Assembly (NCBI GenBank): GCA_031763025.1
Contig: JASSKH010000038.1
Location: 2,149,001 to 2,213,000, forward strand
Reading direction: 5' to 3'
Source of the DNA: Macrocystis pyrifera
Taxonomy: Eukaryota; Sar; Phaeophyceae; Laminariales; Laminariaceae
Length of the DNA: 64,000 nt
Every line of letters begins with the position of its first letter. The first letter of the stretch is position 1. The notes below the pieces were generated by a model. The model was not told where the DNA came from, did no database searches, and was given only the letters and a program-made list of their open reading frames with translations. The position numbers and the translations under genes were made by a program. Of this stretch, positions 46,846-55,970 are shown one piece after another.

Positions 46846-48575
46846 TTCATGGAGGTCGTTTTCCGGTAGTGGGTAGTGGTGGCGGCTCGACTGCAGTGCT
46901 GCCAACAATGGGCTTAAGATTAGTTGCCTCGCGAGGGGGCTCTGCAACAAGAAATGCGCGGGCGGTTCAAATCGACGATTCCCCGGTAGAGGCATTCGGT
47001 GGGTGAATGAGTCGGAGATGTCGGTAGCTCCTGCCAAAGGGCGTCCTAAGAGGCGTCTTGTGCACCGACCTACGTTATATAACTTTTCCATGGCAACGTC
47101 ATGGGCCCCCATGGTATTGCCGTGGGACATCATGGCTTGAGTAAATATGACGCACCATGGCATTGCTGAGCCGAAAATGTTGGTAGCTCCTGCAAAAGGG
47201 CGTTCTGAGAGGCGTCTTGTGCACCGACCTACATTAATTGACATTTCCATGGCAACGTCATGGACCCCAATAGCATGGCCGTGGGACCTCATAGCATGAG
47301 TAAATATGGCGTGCCATGGCCTTGACATGGCCATGGCGTGGCCATCGCAACATGGCGACACGCTATGACCACGTTACGGTAATTGCCACGGCACACACCA
47401 TGGCACCGGCATGATAGGACGCAAGAGTGCCCGTTCCTCAACGACCTGTACACTATTTTTTTTGTGCCGTGGCAAAATCATGCGGCCTATTGCGATGTGC
47501 CAACATGGCAATGACATGAACCTCCATGGCATTGCCATGGAAAAACACATGGCAGCGTCATGCGTCATGACGGACCATGAAGGCCCCTGACATTACCATG
47601 AACCTTCATGGTTCTCCACTAACTACCATGAAGTTGCCATGAACTTCCATGGGCATCCTGCATGAACCTTCATGGTTCACCATGAAGTGGGGTCCATTAA
47701 CTGTCACGGGGCCTGTTGTGACAATGCTATGGGTTTTCATGGGCCTTGATGGGTTTTCGTGATTCCTCATGGCATTGCCATGAACCTTCATGAATCTCCA
47801 TGAATTTCCATGCATCTGTGAAGACATTGCCATGAGCCTTCAAATATCATGGCAAGGCCATGGGCCGTGGCGTTCATGAAGGCCCATGAAATTGCCATTG
47901 CATTGCCATGAACCTTCGTGGTCCTCAATGAACCGCCATGGAGATTTCCATGAACCTTCACGGTCATCCTCCATGAACCCTTCATATATCTCCATGAAAT
48001 GCCATAGGCATGCGACGACAAGCCAATGACAATGCTATGGGCCTTCATGGGCATTGATGAGTCCCCTCCCAGGGCATGTGCACGATCCTCTACGAAAGAC
48101 CGTGGGTCTGTTATGATATGACCATGAACCTTTATGGTCCTATACTAACTGCGGTGATCGTGTGATGACGTGCCTGTAACAAGTCGTTGGTTTCATTGTG
48201 TTTGACGAGGTTGCCATGACTTCCCATGGCATTGCCATTGACTCAGGGTTCTACACTATTTGACGTTGTCGTGGGCATGCCGTGGCATTGCCATGGTACC
48301 ACCCAGGGCATACCATGGCATCACCACGGTATCCCATGGTGTGGCATAGGCTTCCATGGCACGCCGTGGGGGTTGCCATAACATGCCATGGATAGTACCA
48401 TGGCAACCCCCGCGGCTACCGCCACGGCACTCCAGTAGCAACCCCACGACATGTCATGGCAACCCCCACGGCACCCCAATGTCCACGGCACCTAGGTTAG
48501 GGTTAGGGTTGGGGTTGGGGTCAGGGTTAAGGTAAGGGTTAGGGTTAGGGTTAGGGTCCCATGGCATGCCGTGGC
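46846..48575. repeat. CATGG-rich low-complexity block 2
   Basis: From about 47080 the words CATGG, CCATGG, CATGAA and CCATGAACCTTCATGG recur at very short intervals on both strands. The left part includes a 159-bp tandem pair starting at 47023 and 47182 (GGTAGCTCCTG, GGCGTCTTGTGCACCGACCT, TTTCCATGGCAACGTCATGG), which makes a 178-codon minus-strand frame look internally duplicated. A telomere-like tract and one more CATGG stretch close the block. Confidence 0.75.
48495..48557 (+). repeat. Interstitial TTAGGG-type telomere tract
   Basis: About ten units of GGTTAG, GGTTGG, GGTCAG and GGTTAA, with the last three to four close to perfect TTAGGG. It sits inside the CATGG block and faces the same way as a right-hand chromosome end, but sequence continues on both sides. 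Confidence 0.85.
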
Positions 48576-50318
48576 ATAGGGATCGCTGTCCAGTAGCGGT
48601 GCGACGGATGAATGGACCGGCGTTGTTGGTAGTGCCGCTGCGCAGGTGTTCCAAGAGGCGTGCTCTCTTCGGGGAAGCTGCTGAGACCCAGAAACACCCG
48701 GCGCGGGGTGAACGAGGGTCGTCGGTCAATGGTTTTATTTTTCGTGGTTTTCAGAGGCATCGTGCTAAGACAGGCGCACCACCTTTTGGCCCAAATATAT
48801 ATCACAAGCCGGGGTCCTCTGCCTTTCAGTACTGCACTGTACATGTACCTTAAGGTGAGTTTAACTCCAAGTGCTTTTTTTTTCCCCGCAACGGGAGTGC
48901 GGTCCTTAAGGTCGAAAGGAGAATCCAACATATTTGGAATACCGATATTTATGGTGTTTTTGATATTACGGTCATCATGTATATATGTATATACCTGGTA
49001 GCTATTCACATTAATAGTATGCTTGGGGATCGTTCGCCGGGTTGCCTTTGTAAGGCTTTTCTCTAAATGTGTTTTCGGGTGTGAGGTATAGAGCTCGTCT
49101 ACTGTAATCAATCTAAAGTCGGGAGCCTCGGAAGGCTAACGTGGGTGTACCCCCACCGTAGAACGCGGCTGACAAAGCGTCAGCATTTGGAGTTCTACCC
49201 TTTACAGTAGACATTCCGAAAGGCGTTTCTGTAGGGGGGGGGGCGGGGGGGGTCATAATTGTTGACAGGTCGTCTTTTAACGGGTGAAAAACATATACCA
49301 GGCACGTAATAGGTAGTACAGCCACCGTTGTGTGGGTGTATATAGCGTGCAGTCGTCGCTGCGTAGGGGTCGTTGCGAGGTTAGTTCTCCCTGATCAATA
49401 ACCCGCACGACTACCCGGGGTTCGACCTGCATCGGGGCACCCCTCGTTCAGTAGGAGCGCATCCAACGTTGCCCCCCGTGTGATCGAAGTCCCTCTACCA
49501 ACCGCGGGCGAAGCTCGCAACTAGCGCGAACGGTTTTGCGTTGATTTATTAATACCTGGTATACATGCAATCGGCCGTCGTGCATGCGGGCCCCCCATGG
49601 TTGAATTAACGATATCGAGTTCATACTTGATACCAGGGTATGCGTTAGGCTGAACGTCGTTGCGGTCTCCTTCCGTTGTTTTACGCTTGTCCCTGTGGAG
49701 GTCGCGCACAAATAATCGGGGGTTTTAGGGACTTGCTGTGGAGCGAGAAATTCATGCGTAGAACTGCTCCTCACGGTCGTGGACGATGTTTAGAGGCCGA
49801 GTTTTCTCCGTCGTGTGACTTCGCATTGTGTCCCAAGTGTGTTCTACATATTTCCCCATGCATCGGTATCTCAGCCATTGCCAGGCGAAACCTCCAAGCG
49901 GCTTGTGCATGATACAGCCAGTAGACATCGAGGTCAACGTTTTGGAACATGAGACGGGGAAAAAAAACATCAAGAAACGTATGAAGACCACAGCATCGGC
50001 TTCTCTCGAAGCAGCGCGGAATGCTGGGATAGACCGATGCGCCAGATGTGCAATACCAGGCGCTATATAACACCCCGAGGATAGTTGACGTGTAGTGCTA
50101 CAAGCCCTTCCTTTAAGGAATACCGAGGCGGTTCATAAAACCACGGCTCTCTTTGTTTTCGGTCGCAAGCGCACCCGAATCGCTTACGGGTTAATCAAGC
50201 TCCTCAACCCTTGACTCCTCCAGTATTTCAACGCAAACTCCTCAATTTTCGTTTCGAACAAAAACACCAGAATCCTTGCGCTTGTAACCATGCTTCTTCT
50301 GGTTGACAGTTTCGAGCT
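48576..50318. other. Unassigned sequence with long weak frames
   Basis: A 186-codon minus-strand frame (48551-49111) overlaps open plus frames and starts within low-complexity DNA. No domain is seen. TACCTGGTA sites occur at 48992-49000 and 49553-49561. A G-run of eight lies near 49233. Confidence 0.3.
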
Positions 50319-50431
50319 CCTATTACGGGGGTCCATAGTTAGCGGGACCAAATTTTGTCTGTAAAAATAGGCAAATATATAGGTTTTTTTACGTTTACCA
50401 TAGGTCCTGTTAACTATGGACCCCCGTAATA
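50319..50431. mobile_element. MITE M1, copy 5
   Basis: TTACGGGGGTCCATAGTTAG at left pairs with TAACTATGGACCCCCGTAA at right, and TA flanks both sides. Together with copy 3 it is the least decayed. Confidence 0.85.
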
Positions 50432-50508
50432 ATAGAGCACCGTCCTGAATACGAAACGAGAAGTGCTACTCCCTCGTCACGTCGTGCACTTCGACATACC
50501 GGCTTTAA

Positions 50509-50597
50509 CCCCTTTAGTACGGCAGTCCCGATTTGGGGACAAACCAGTCTAGTTCCAAGTAATTTGTCCCCAAAATGGGACTCCGGTACTAAAAGGG
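50509..50597. mobile_element. MITE M2, copy 2, with perfect TTAA duplication
   Basis: TTAA at 50505-50508 and 50598-50601 flank an 89-bp element. The left end is CCCCTTTAGTACGGCAGTCC; the right end is its near reverse complement ending CGGTACTAAAAGGG. Inner arms are GGGGACAAACCAGT and AATTTGTCCCC. TTAA duplication with CCCTTT ends fits the piggyBac superfamily. No transposase is encoded. Confidence 0.75.
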
Positions 50598-50836
50598 TTA
50601 AATTCGTCTGCCTGTAGCATGGTTAATTGAACCACCACCAGGCGAAAGAATTTTCCTGAGTGGCAAGAAAATTCTCGTAAATAGGCATCAAGAGAGCCCA
50701 TCTTGGCACCGTCGTCGGTGGGTGAAGACGGGCGGGATAGCACACAGTACCGGCCCTCTCGTGAGAAAACAGACTTGGAAACCAAATCTAGCCCTACTAT
50801 TGATATTAATAGTACGAAGCTAGCAAATTTGACCCT
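50598..50836 (-). other. Possible terminal exon, unassigned
   Basis: A 78-codon minus-strand frame (50549-50785) reads VSKSVFSREGRYCVLSRPSS, then SLDAYLREFSCHSGKFFRLV, and ends inside the MITE. I do not recognise it. Confidence 0.2.
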
Positions 50837-51026
50837 TTAGGGCCCATCTTAACGGGGACTTTCGGCTCTTTCAATTTGACATGACTTTTTTTTTTCTAAT
50901 TTAATTTAAGGGCCCATCTTATCGAGGACTTTCGGTTCTTTCAATTTGACTTGATTTTTTTTTTTTCTAATTTAATTTGCATCTGATTAAACGAAATTTA
51001 GTGTTCCCCGTTAAGATGGGCCCTTA
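50837..51026. mobile_element. 190-bp TIR element with internal duplication
   Basis: The terminal inverted repeat, GGGCCCATCTTAACGGGGA at left versus its reverse complement ending at 51026, is near perfect. The left arm and adjoining TTTCAATTTGACTTGA plus poly-T are repeated in tandem with a 70-bp period (starts 50837 and 50907). It has no coding sequence and is a MITE of a third family. Confidence 0.7.
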
Positions 51027-51130
51027 GGAGTCCCGTTTTCGGCACAAAAATTCGCATATTACTTGTAATTAGACTGGTAGGTCCCGAACAACGGGACTGC
51101 AGTCCGAAAAATTTCGAGAAAAGTGTGCAC

Positions 51131-51335
51131 CAGGTATAGTTTAGCCTAGGCGTTCGCCGTCAAAAAAAAAAAGTTGTGAGAAAAATCTGCAGTACCCCCT
51201 TCTCGCTCCGTCGGAATGAGGATGTTTAGGCCAAGTATAGATTAGCCTAGGCGTTCACCGTCAAAAAAAGGAAGTCGTGAGAAAAATCCATAGTACCCCC
51301 CCCCTTCTCGCTCCGTCGGAATAAGGATGTTCAGG
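51131..51335 (+). repeat. Two-copy tandem repeat, about 100 bp
   Basis: Copies starting near 51131 and 51230 share AGTATAG/GGTATAG, TTAGCCTAGGCGTTC, an A-run, GTGAGAAAAATC, and CTTCTCGCTCCGTCGGAAT. They differ mostly in homopolymer length. Confidence 0.8.
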
Positions 51336-51900
51336 TTTTCAAGATCGGAGAGTCAGACCATTGTCATAGTTGTGAAACGATTTCCAATTATGTGAAACTC
51401 AGCAGAGGGCGAAATATCAGGAAAGTTGACTTTCACCCCAGTTGGCAACTATTTAATAAAATATGGGGGGGGGGGAAAAAAAGCAAAAAAAACTCTACGA
51501 AAATAACGGCCTTGATACTAACGTCTGATTTCAGGTTTCTTGCGAGAAGGCTGATACGGTATTTAGGACGTGAGAGCCGATCACACCCTAAATCGGGCGC
51601 GTGAGACCCCAAGTTGAGGGGTGCTGCGCCAAGTAAGACTTTAGCATTCCGTCCTAAACTCCTTAAACCCCCTTACGACTTACGGGGGGGGGGAAATATG
51701 TCGAGAAAAAAGGGACGAGCATAGCATCGTCCACACCAACCAACCCCGGGTTACGGAGGCAGACGGCGCACTCGACCTACAACGCACGGAAATCTCCGGC
51801 GTATGAGCAGCCGTACTGCTTCGCGCTCCCACTTGGCGATTGGTGAGACCGCACCTGATATGTTCATGGACGGTACCAGGTACATATGGCACCCAAAAAG
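51336..51900. other. Gene-free stretch, unassigned
   Basis: G-runs occur at 51465 and 51685. One perfect TACCAGGTA site occurs at 51874-51882, shortly after the stop of the next gene on the minus strand. Confidence 0.4.
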
Positions 51901-51901
51901 G

Positions 51902-52825
51902 TTAATCGTCTTTCCCGGGGATGGCTACACCTCCTCCAAAGCTAGGTATCCGACCGCCACCAGTACCACCTGCTGTGCTTCCCTCGTTGTCCCCGCCTTC
52001 GGGCGATGATTCATCAACGAGAGATGATGCGTCAGCAGACGATGACGCATCAACAGGCGACGGCGCAGCAACAGCCGTAGCAACGCCTCCCCCAAAGTTT
52101 CGAGCGTTGTGTTCCCGAGAACTATTCTCTAGGTCGGAGCCGCGTTCTCCATCGGGAACCAATGCAACTCCTCTCCCGAACGCCATCACGCGGGTCGCAG
52201 CAGCTTCCTCGCCAACCCCCGCCTCATGTTTCTTCCCCTGGCTGGAGGCGTTTTCAGCCCCAACCCCACCCCCACCTCCCACCGATGCATCTTTTTCATC
52301 TGTCGCAATGATGTCAGGCGTGCCCCCTCGGCCACCATCAGCACTCATAGGGACGGTAACGCTATCCTTTCTTCCTAAAACCGCGGCAACGCCGTCAGAG
52401 AAGCGCGTTCCCTCCGAGCGACCCCCACCGGCTGCCAAAGACACTACCCTCTGGCCCGCTTTTTCGGGAGCGGGGGTGGCCACGGCATCCCCGAGCGCAC
52501 CTGTGCTCTTCCTGTTTTCTTGCTGTTCCCCGGCGGCGGCGCTCCCTCTCGCGCCGCTACCACCTGCCCCACTACTGCCAAACCCCTTGCCACCCCCTGC
52601 GACGCTGCTGCTACTAAAAGCACCCCCCGGAGGAGATTCGTTTGTGACCGGAGATGATGTCATACTGTTTTTCTTGCCGCTGCTCTTCTTTTTTTTTGAC
52701 TTGGGGGTCTTGCCGAGAGCTTTTCGGAGGTTCTTCGCAAGGGCATCGCGATCGGAGGGGTTCAGATTTTGCAGTTTTACCGCGTCTCCTTGCCACTGGG
52801 CGGCGAAATCTCGTTCCCTGTTGGT
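51902..52825 (-). CDS. Hypothetical protein with repeated F-x-G-V-A motif, 3' exon
   Basis: A minus-strand exon of about 307 codons ending at 51902. The chosen start is the tandem acceptor GAG-CAG at about 52826-52830, the first AG after a long pyrimidine tract with about 60 AG-free bases. Parts: NLNPSDRDALAKNLRKALGK (short amphipathic helix), a Lys-rich patch SKKKKSSGKK, then a Gly/Ser/Ala-rich low-complexity body. Five spaced copies of a motif are visible: ALGDAVATP, RFSDGVAAVLG, AFGRGVALVPDG, NFGGGVATAV and SFGGGVAIPG. There is no membrane segment in the exon and no recognised family. Compositional bias of this kind is common in brown-algal predictions. The upstream exon is not identified; the 53138-53443 frame is a weak candidate. 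Confidence 0.45.
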   Translation of the reverse strand, partial: TNRERDFAAQWQGDAVKLQNLNPSDRDALAKNLRKALGKTPKSKKKKSSGKKNSMTSSPVTNESPPGGAFSSSSVAGGGKGFGSSGAGGSGARGSAAAGEQQENRKSTGALGDAVATPAPEKAGQRVVSLAAGGGRSEGTRFSDGVAAVLGRKDSVTVPMSADGGRGGTPDIIATDEKDASVGGGGGVGAENASSQGKKHEAGVGEEAAATRVMAFGRGVALVPDGERGSDLENSSREHNARNFGGGVATAVAAPSPVDASSSADASSLVDESSPEGGDNEGSTAGGTGGGRIPSFGGGVAIPGKDD

Positions 52826-52879
52826 CTGCTCCCGTGTCGGTGGTTGATCATGCAAACCGGTCGCGCGCCGGATAGAGCA

Positions 52880-53240
52880 CAGGGCGGGTCGACAAAAAGA
52901 AAGGGGCAAAAAAAGAGATGGACAAAAAAGCAGAAGGAAAGCAAAAGAGAAGAGCCACAGAAAGAGAAGGACGACAGAGAAGGAGAACAAAACAGAACAT
53001 GAAAAAACAGAGCGGCAATAAACAAGTGAGAAAAGACGAGCCATAACGGAGGCCAAAGAGGAAGTCAGCAAAAGAGAAGAACAACAGAAGAGAAGGACAG
53101 CACATAGGAGGGCAACATAGAGAACGACAACAAAACATCAAGTCGAAAAGCAGGGGGGAAACAAAACCAAGAGGAGGACAACAAACAAACAGACGAACAG
53201 ACGGACACAACATACAGAAATAACCAAAAAGCAGAAGAGC
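52880..53240 (+). other. Long purine-rich strand-asymmetric tract
   Basis: About 360 bases of plus strand are dominated by A and G (GAAGAG, AGAAGG, ACAAACAGACG-like words), so the minus strand is pyrimidine-rich. It directly precedes, in the minus direction, the probable acceptor of the 51.9-52.8 kb exon, consistent with an extended polypyrimidine tract in an intron. Frames read through it are artificially hydrophobic. Confidence 0.7.
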
Positions 53241-53949
53241 CCACAAAAAAGCGGGGCGGGGCGGGGCAGAGCAGACTTCGGTGCTATCAGGTCACACTGT
53301 CCCGGCGGTATTTTGACTTCAACGCTGCAAGAATCATCAACGAAGCAATGGCCACAGAAATATATATGAGCATGTGAATGCTGTACTGCTCGTGGTGCTT
53401 GGGCGCTTCTGAGAGCTGGAAAGCTGGCAACACGAGGTGTCATACATAAATATTTTGTCTGCTGTGTATTCTAGCCCCGTGGAAGAGCAGATGTGTTTAT
53501 CAATTTGTAAATTAAAACGGAGAGCTCGAGTATTTTTTCAGCCACTGCATTGGGTCAAGCCAGAGGCTTTTCGCCAAGAGGGGACAACGCGAAGGGTTTT
53601 TTTTTCCCCCGTGTTTCCCTTTGTGGGCACAACGGCGACCAATTCAAAGAAAAAAAGGTCAGCCTCGCTCGATAAAAGTATGCGCCAGGCCACAGCGGGC
53701 TATTCGAGGCCTCGCCTCTCCCCTTCCTCTCCCCTTCGAAATGAAACATTCAAAACTCTGACAGAAAGAGTCAACACCAAAAACCGAAATACACGCGCCA
53801 AATCCACATCTGAAACGGAAACGGTTGGAAAATACTCAAAAACCAGCCACAAACACACCATGTACTACCGTACAACATAAAACATCGGACAGGTCAGATT
53901 GGTCGTAATTTCACTATTTAAATACGTCGGGGCATCGGATCAACACCAA
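53241..53949. other. Unassigned sequence
   Basis: The minus-strand frame 53138-53443 starts MTPRVASFPALRSAQAPRAV and could be a first exon of the gene to its left, but no donor site stands out. The plus frame 53437-53880 (147 codons) has a basic, Ser/Thr-rich composition and no recognised domain. Confidence 0.25.
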
Positions 53950-54055
53950 TGCGGGGGAACATAGCAATCTGGACCGAATATGCTTAGGGAAAATAATAGA
54001 ACATATGGGTTTTGCGTGTATGACGGGTCCTGACTACTATGGTCCCCCGTGATAA
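53950..54055. mobile_element. MITE M1, copy 6, degenerate
   Basis: The left end GCGGGGGAACATAGCAATC and right end TGACTACTATGGTCCCCCGT are recognisable. The interior has diverged. Confidence 0.55.
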
Positions 54056-54464
54056 ATACGATCTGCAATATCTAGATCATGCGTGCCGGTTGGGATTTTG
54101 AAGGATTTGTATGATCTGTATGAACTGTACGGTATAACTAGCTCTTGCGCGCATGTTTGCCGGGTGCGACCTCCAAGATACGGCTCTTGCTCAACAAATC
54201 ATAACGGCAAAATATAGATCCAAAATATGTACGATATGTAGATCGGGATCTGTCCGCGTGTGTGAAAGCTACCGTTGGAGAAAGCATGCCAACGGTTCGC
54301 TCACCTCTGCAAGCGTCTGACCCTTGCTCCAGTCCACCGCGGTCTCTTGCCCTCCGCTTCCGGCGTCCAGGTCCGTCTCCGTCACGACCAATCCTTCGGG
54401 ACGCTTTTGGTAGCGCGAACGTTGCCGCCGCCAAAGCCGCGGGAGACTCTGCGGCTACTGCTAC

Positions 54465-54502
54465 TGCTGCTGCTGATGCTGCTGCTGCTGCTGCTCTTCT
54501 TC
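54465..54502. repeat. Interrupted CTG microsatellite
   Basis: CTACTGCTACTGCTGCTGCT followed by GATGCTGCTGCTGCTGCTGC. Overlapping Ala-, Leu- and Ala-rich frames on both strands (54138-54790) derive from it. Confidence 0.8.
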
Positions 54503-54574
54503 CTCTTGTTCTTCCGCTTCGACTTTCCACCAGGGACACCGCCGATGCCTTCACCACTCTGTCATTCCGTTGGC

Positions 54575-54790
54575 AAGGCGTTTTATATGCGCGGCACGGC
54601 GTTGGAAAAAGGTAAAAGTCATCTACACGGCGATGCAAGGCATTTACACGGCGGCGGGGCAAGGCGTTACAAAGCGCTGCACGGCGTGACGAGGCGTTAC
54701 ACGGCATGGGGAGGCAGGACACGGCGTGACAAGGCGTTTATACGGCGAGGCAAGGCATTTACACTCCGGGGCCAGGCGTTCCAGGGTTGA
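54575..54790 (+). repeat. 20-22 bp minisatellite
   Basis: About nine diverged units of ACACGGCGAGGCAAGGCGTT type. Confidence 0.7.
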
Positions 54791-55439
54791 GCAGGGAAAG
54801 AATTAGGGTTAGTGAGTCCGTTCACGCGTATAGCTTGTTGCCGTAGATAAAATGTTTGGTGTTGAAGAAATCGCTCTGCGCGTTGCCTGTGCAACAAGCC
54901 AGAACCATGCCAGATAAATGTCACCGCGAAGCATTTTTTCTACCGCACACTCTGCACCCCACGCGCATACAAGACAACTCTTCCAGGCTGAGTGCACTCC
55001 AAATACCGCCCGCGTGTAGACAACGCAGGTCTTCTCCTGGGAGCACTTCAGCCCTCGTATAAAAACGGCAAGGAAATCGCTGCGCCAACGCGTCTGACTA
55101 CAAGGGCTGTCAGTGATGGGCACTTCTCGACGGCAGTAGAGTACAAAAATCACCGCTGAAGTAACATAGTCGAGTACAGGGGAAACAATGGCACAGCGTG
55201 GTATGTTACACACGACCAACCAGTGGCATGCCGTGTGCTGTAACTAAAATAGGATACAGTAACAACGTGACGTAGGTAGCTCCAACAACCAGCACAGCAT
55301 CGAAAGCAACCCAATGAAATAATATTGTCACTTGTCGTAGGCTGTTAGGTTTTACGGCAAGCTGCAACAGCAGCAGTGAAAAATGTTGCAGGGTGTAATG
55401 GTCGTGCTCAACGGGAAAAATCTTTGCCCTGTTGCATCA
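54791..55439. other. Gene-free stretch, unassigned
   Basis: A 136-codon minus-strand frame (54809-55219) lacks any recognised motif. A short TTAGGGTTAG occurs at 54804. Confidence 0.35.
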
Positions 55440-55444
55440 TCGAG

Positions 55445-55970
55445 CTAAACGCAAATGTTGGACAGGTGCTGAGCTCCGCCGTCGGCGAGCATGGCGCCGA
55501 TCGGTACGGGTACGGGGAGAAGTGTGGTCTTGCCGCTGTTGATCAGCTCGCGGATAAAGAGGAATCGTTGAGCGGCGTGCTCAGTGCGCGAGCTGTAAGA
55601 TCGGTCGACACTGGCTGACCGTTGCTCCCGTACTGTCGCAGTTCACGGGCACCGAGTTGAAGGATTTGAACACTAGCTCTCCCAAGAACTTGCTTAGGCA
55701 GACAGCTTCCTTCAGTCCGTAGCTGACTGCCGTCAGTTCCGCGCCCACCGTGAATTGCGCAGTCACGGTCTGCGCTTTGGCTCCGAAGCTGATTCCCCCT
55801 CCGCCAGGACGAATAGGACTATCCTCGCTCTGCCTGTCCGCCATAGCTATAGGCGGGGCTGCTGCTCCGCATTTTCCCGAATAAAAACATCCGCTAGAAC
55901 CTTGATTATAGCTCTTTCCCCCGGCGCCCAGTATCCAGGGTAGATATGCGACTTTTCGTAACCTGGACAC
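55445..55970 (-). pseudogene. Copia RNase H fragment
   Basis: The minus-strand frame 55970-55581 reads GGISFGAKAQTVTAQFTVGA, ELTAVSYGLKEAVCLSKFLG and VNCDSTGATVSQ, matching the middle and second acidic sites of copia RNase H. The usual (T)EAE Glu environment is altered to VGAELTAV. After a shift near 55600 it continues SRTEHAAQRFLFIRELINSG and AMLADGGAQHLSNIC, the C-terminal RTKH and LAD boxes. The first Asp (DAxW) region is unclear. It is a third copia lineage in the window, truncated, with no LTRs recognised nearby. Confidence 0.7.

Noticed and set aside
48495..48557. Chromosome end
   Set aside because: The TTAGGG-like tract is short, imperfect and has 15 kb of varied sequence beyond it, so it is interstitial.
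48551..49111. 186-codon minus-strand gene
   Set aside because: It begins in telomere/CATGG low-complexity DNA, has an open antisense frame and no recognisable motif.
51921..52847. 308-codon plus-strand Pro/Ser-rich gene
   Set aside because: It mirrors the minus-strand exon. Only the minus strand has a plausible acceptor and pyrimidine tract.
54138..54790. Overlapping 170-195-codon frames around 54.5 kb
   Set aside because: All three plus and minus frames are opened by the CTG repeat and the 21-bp minisatellite. None has other support.
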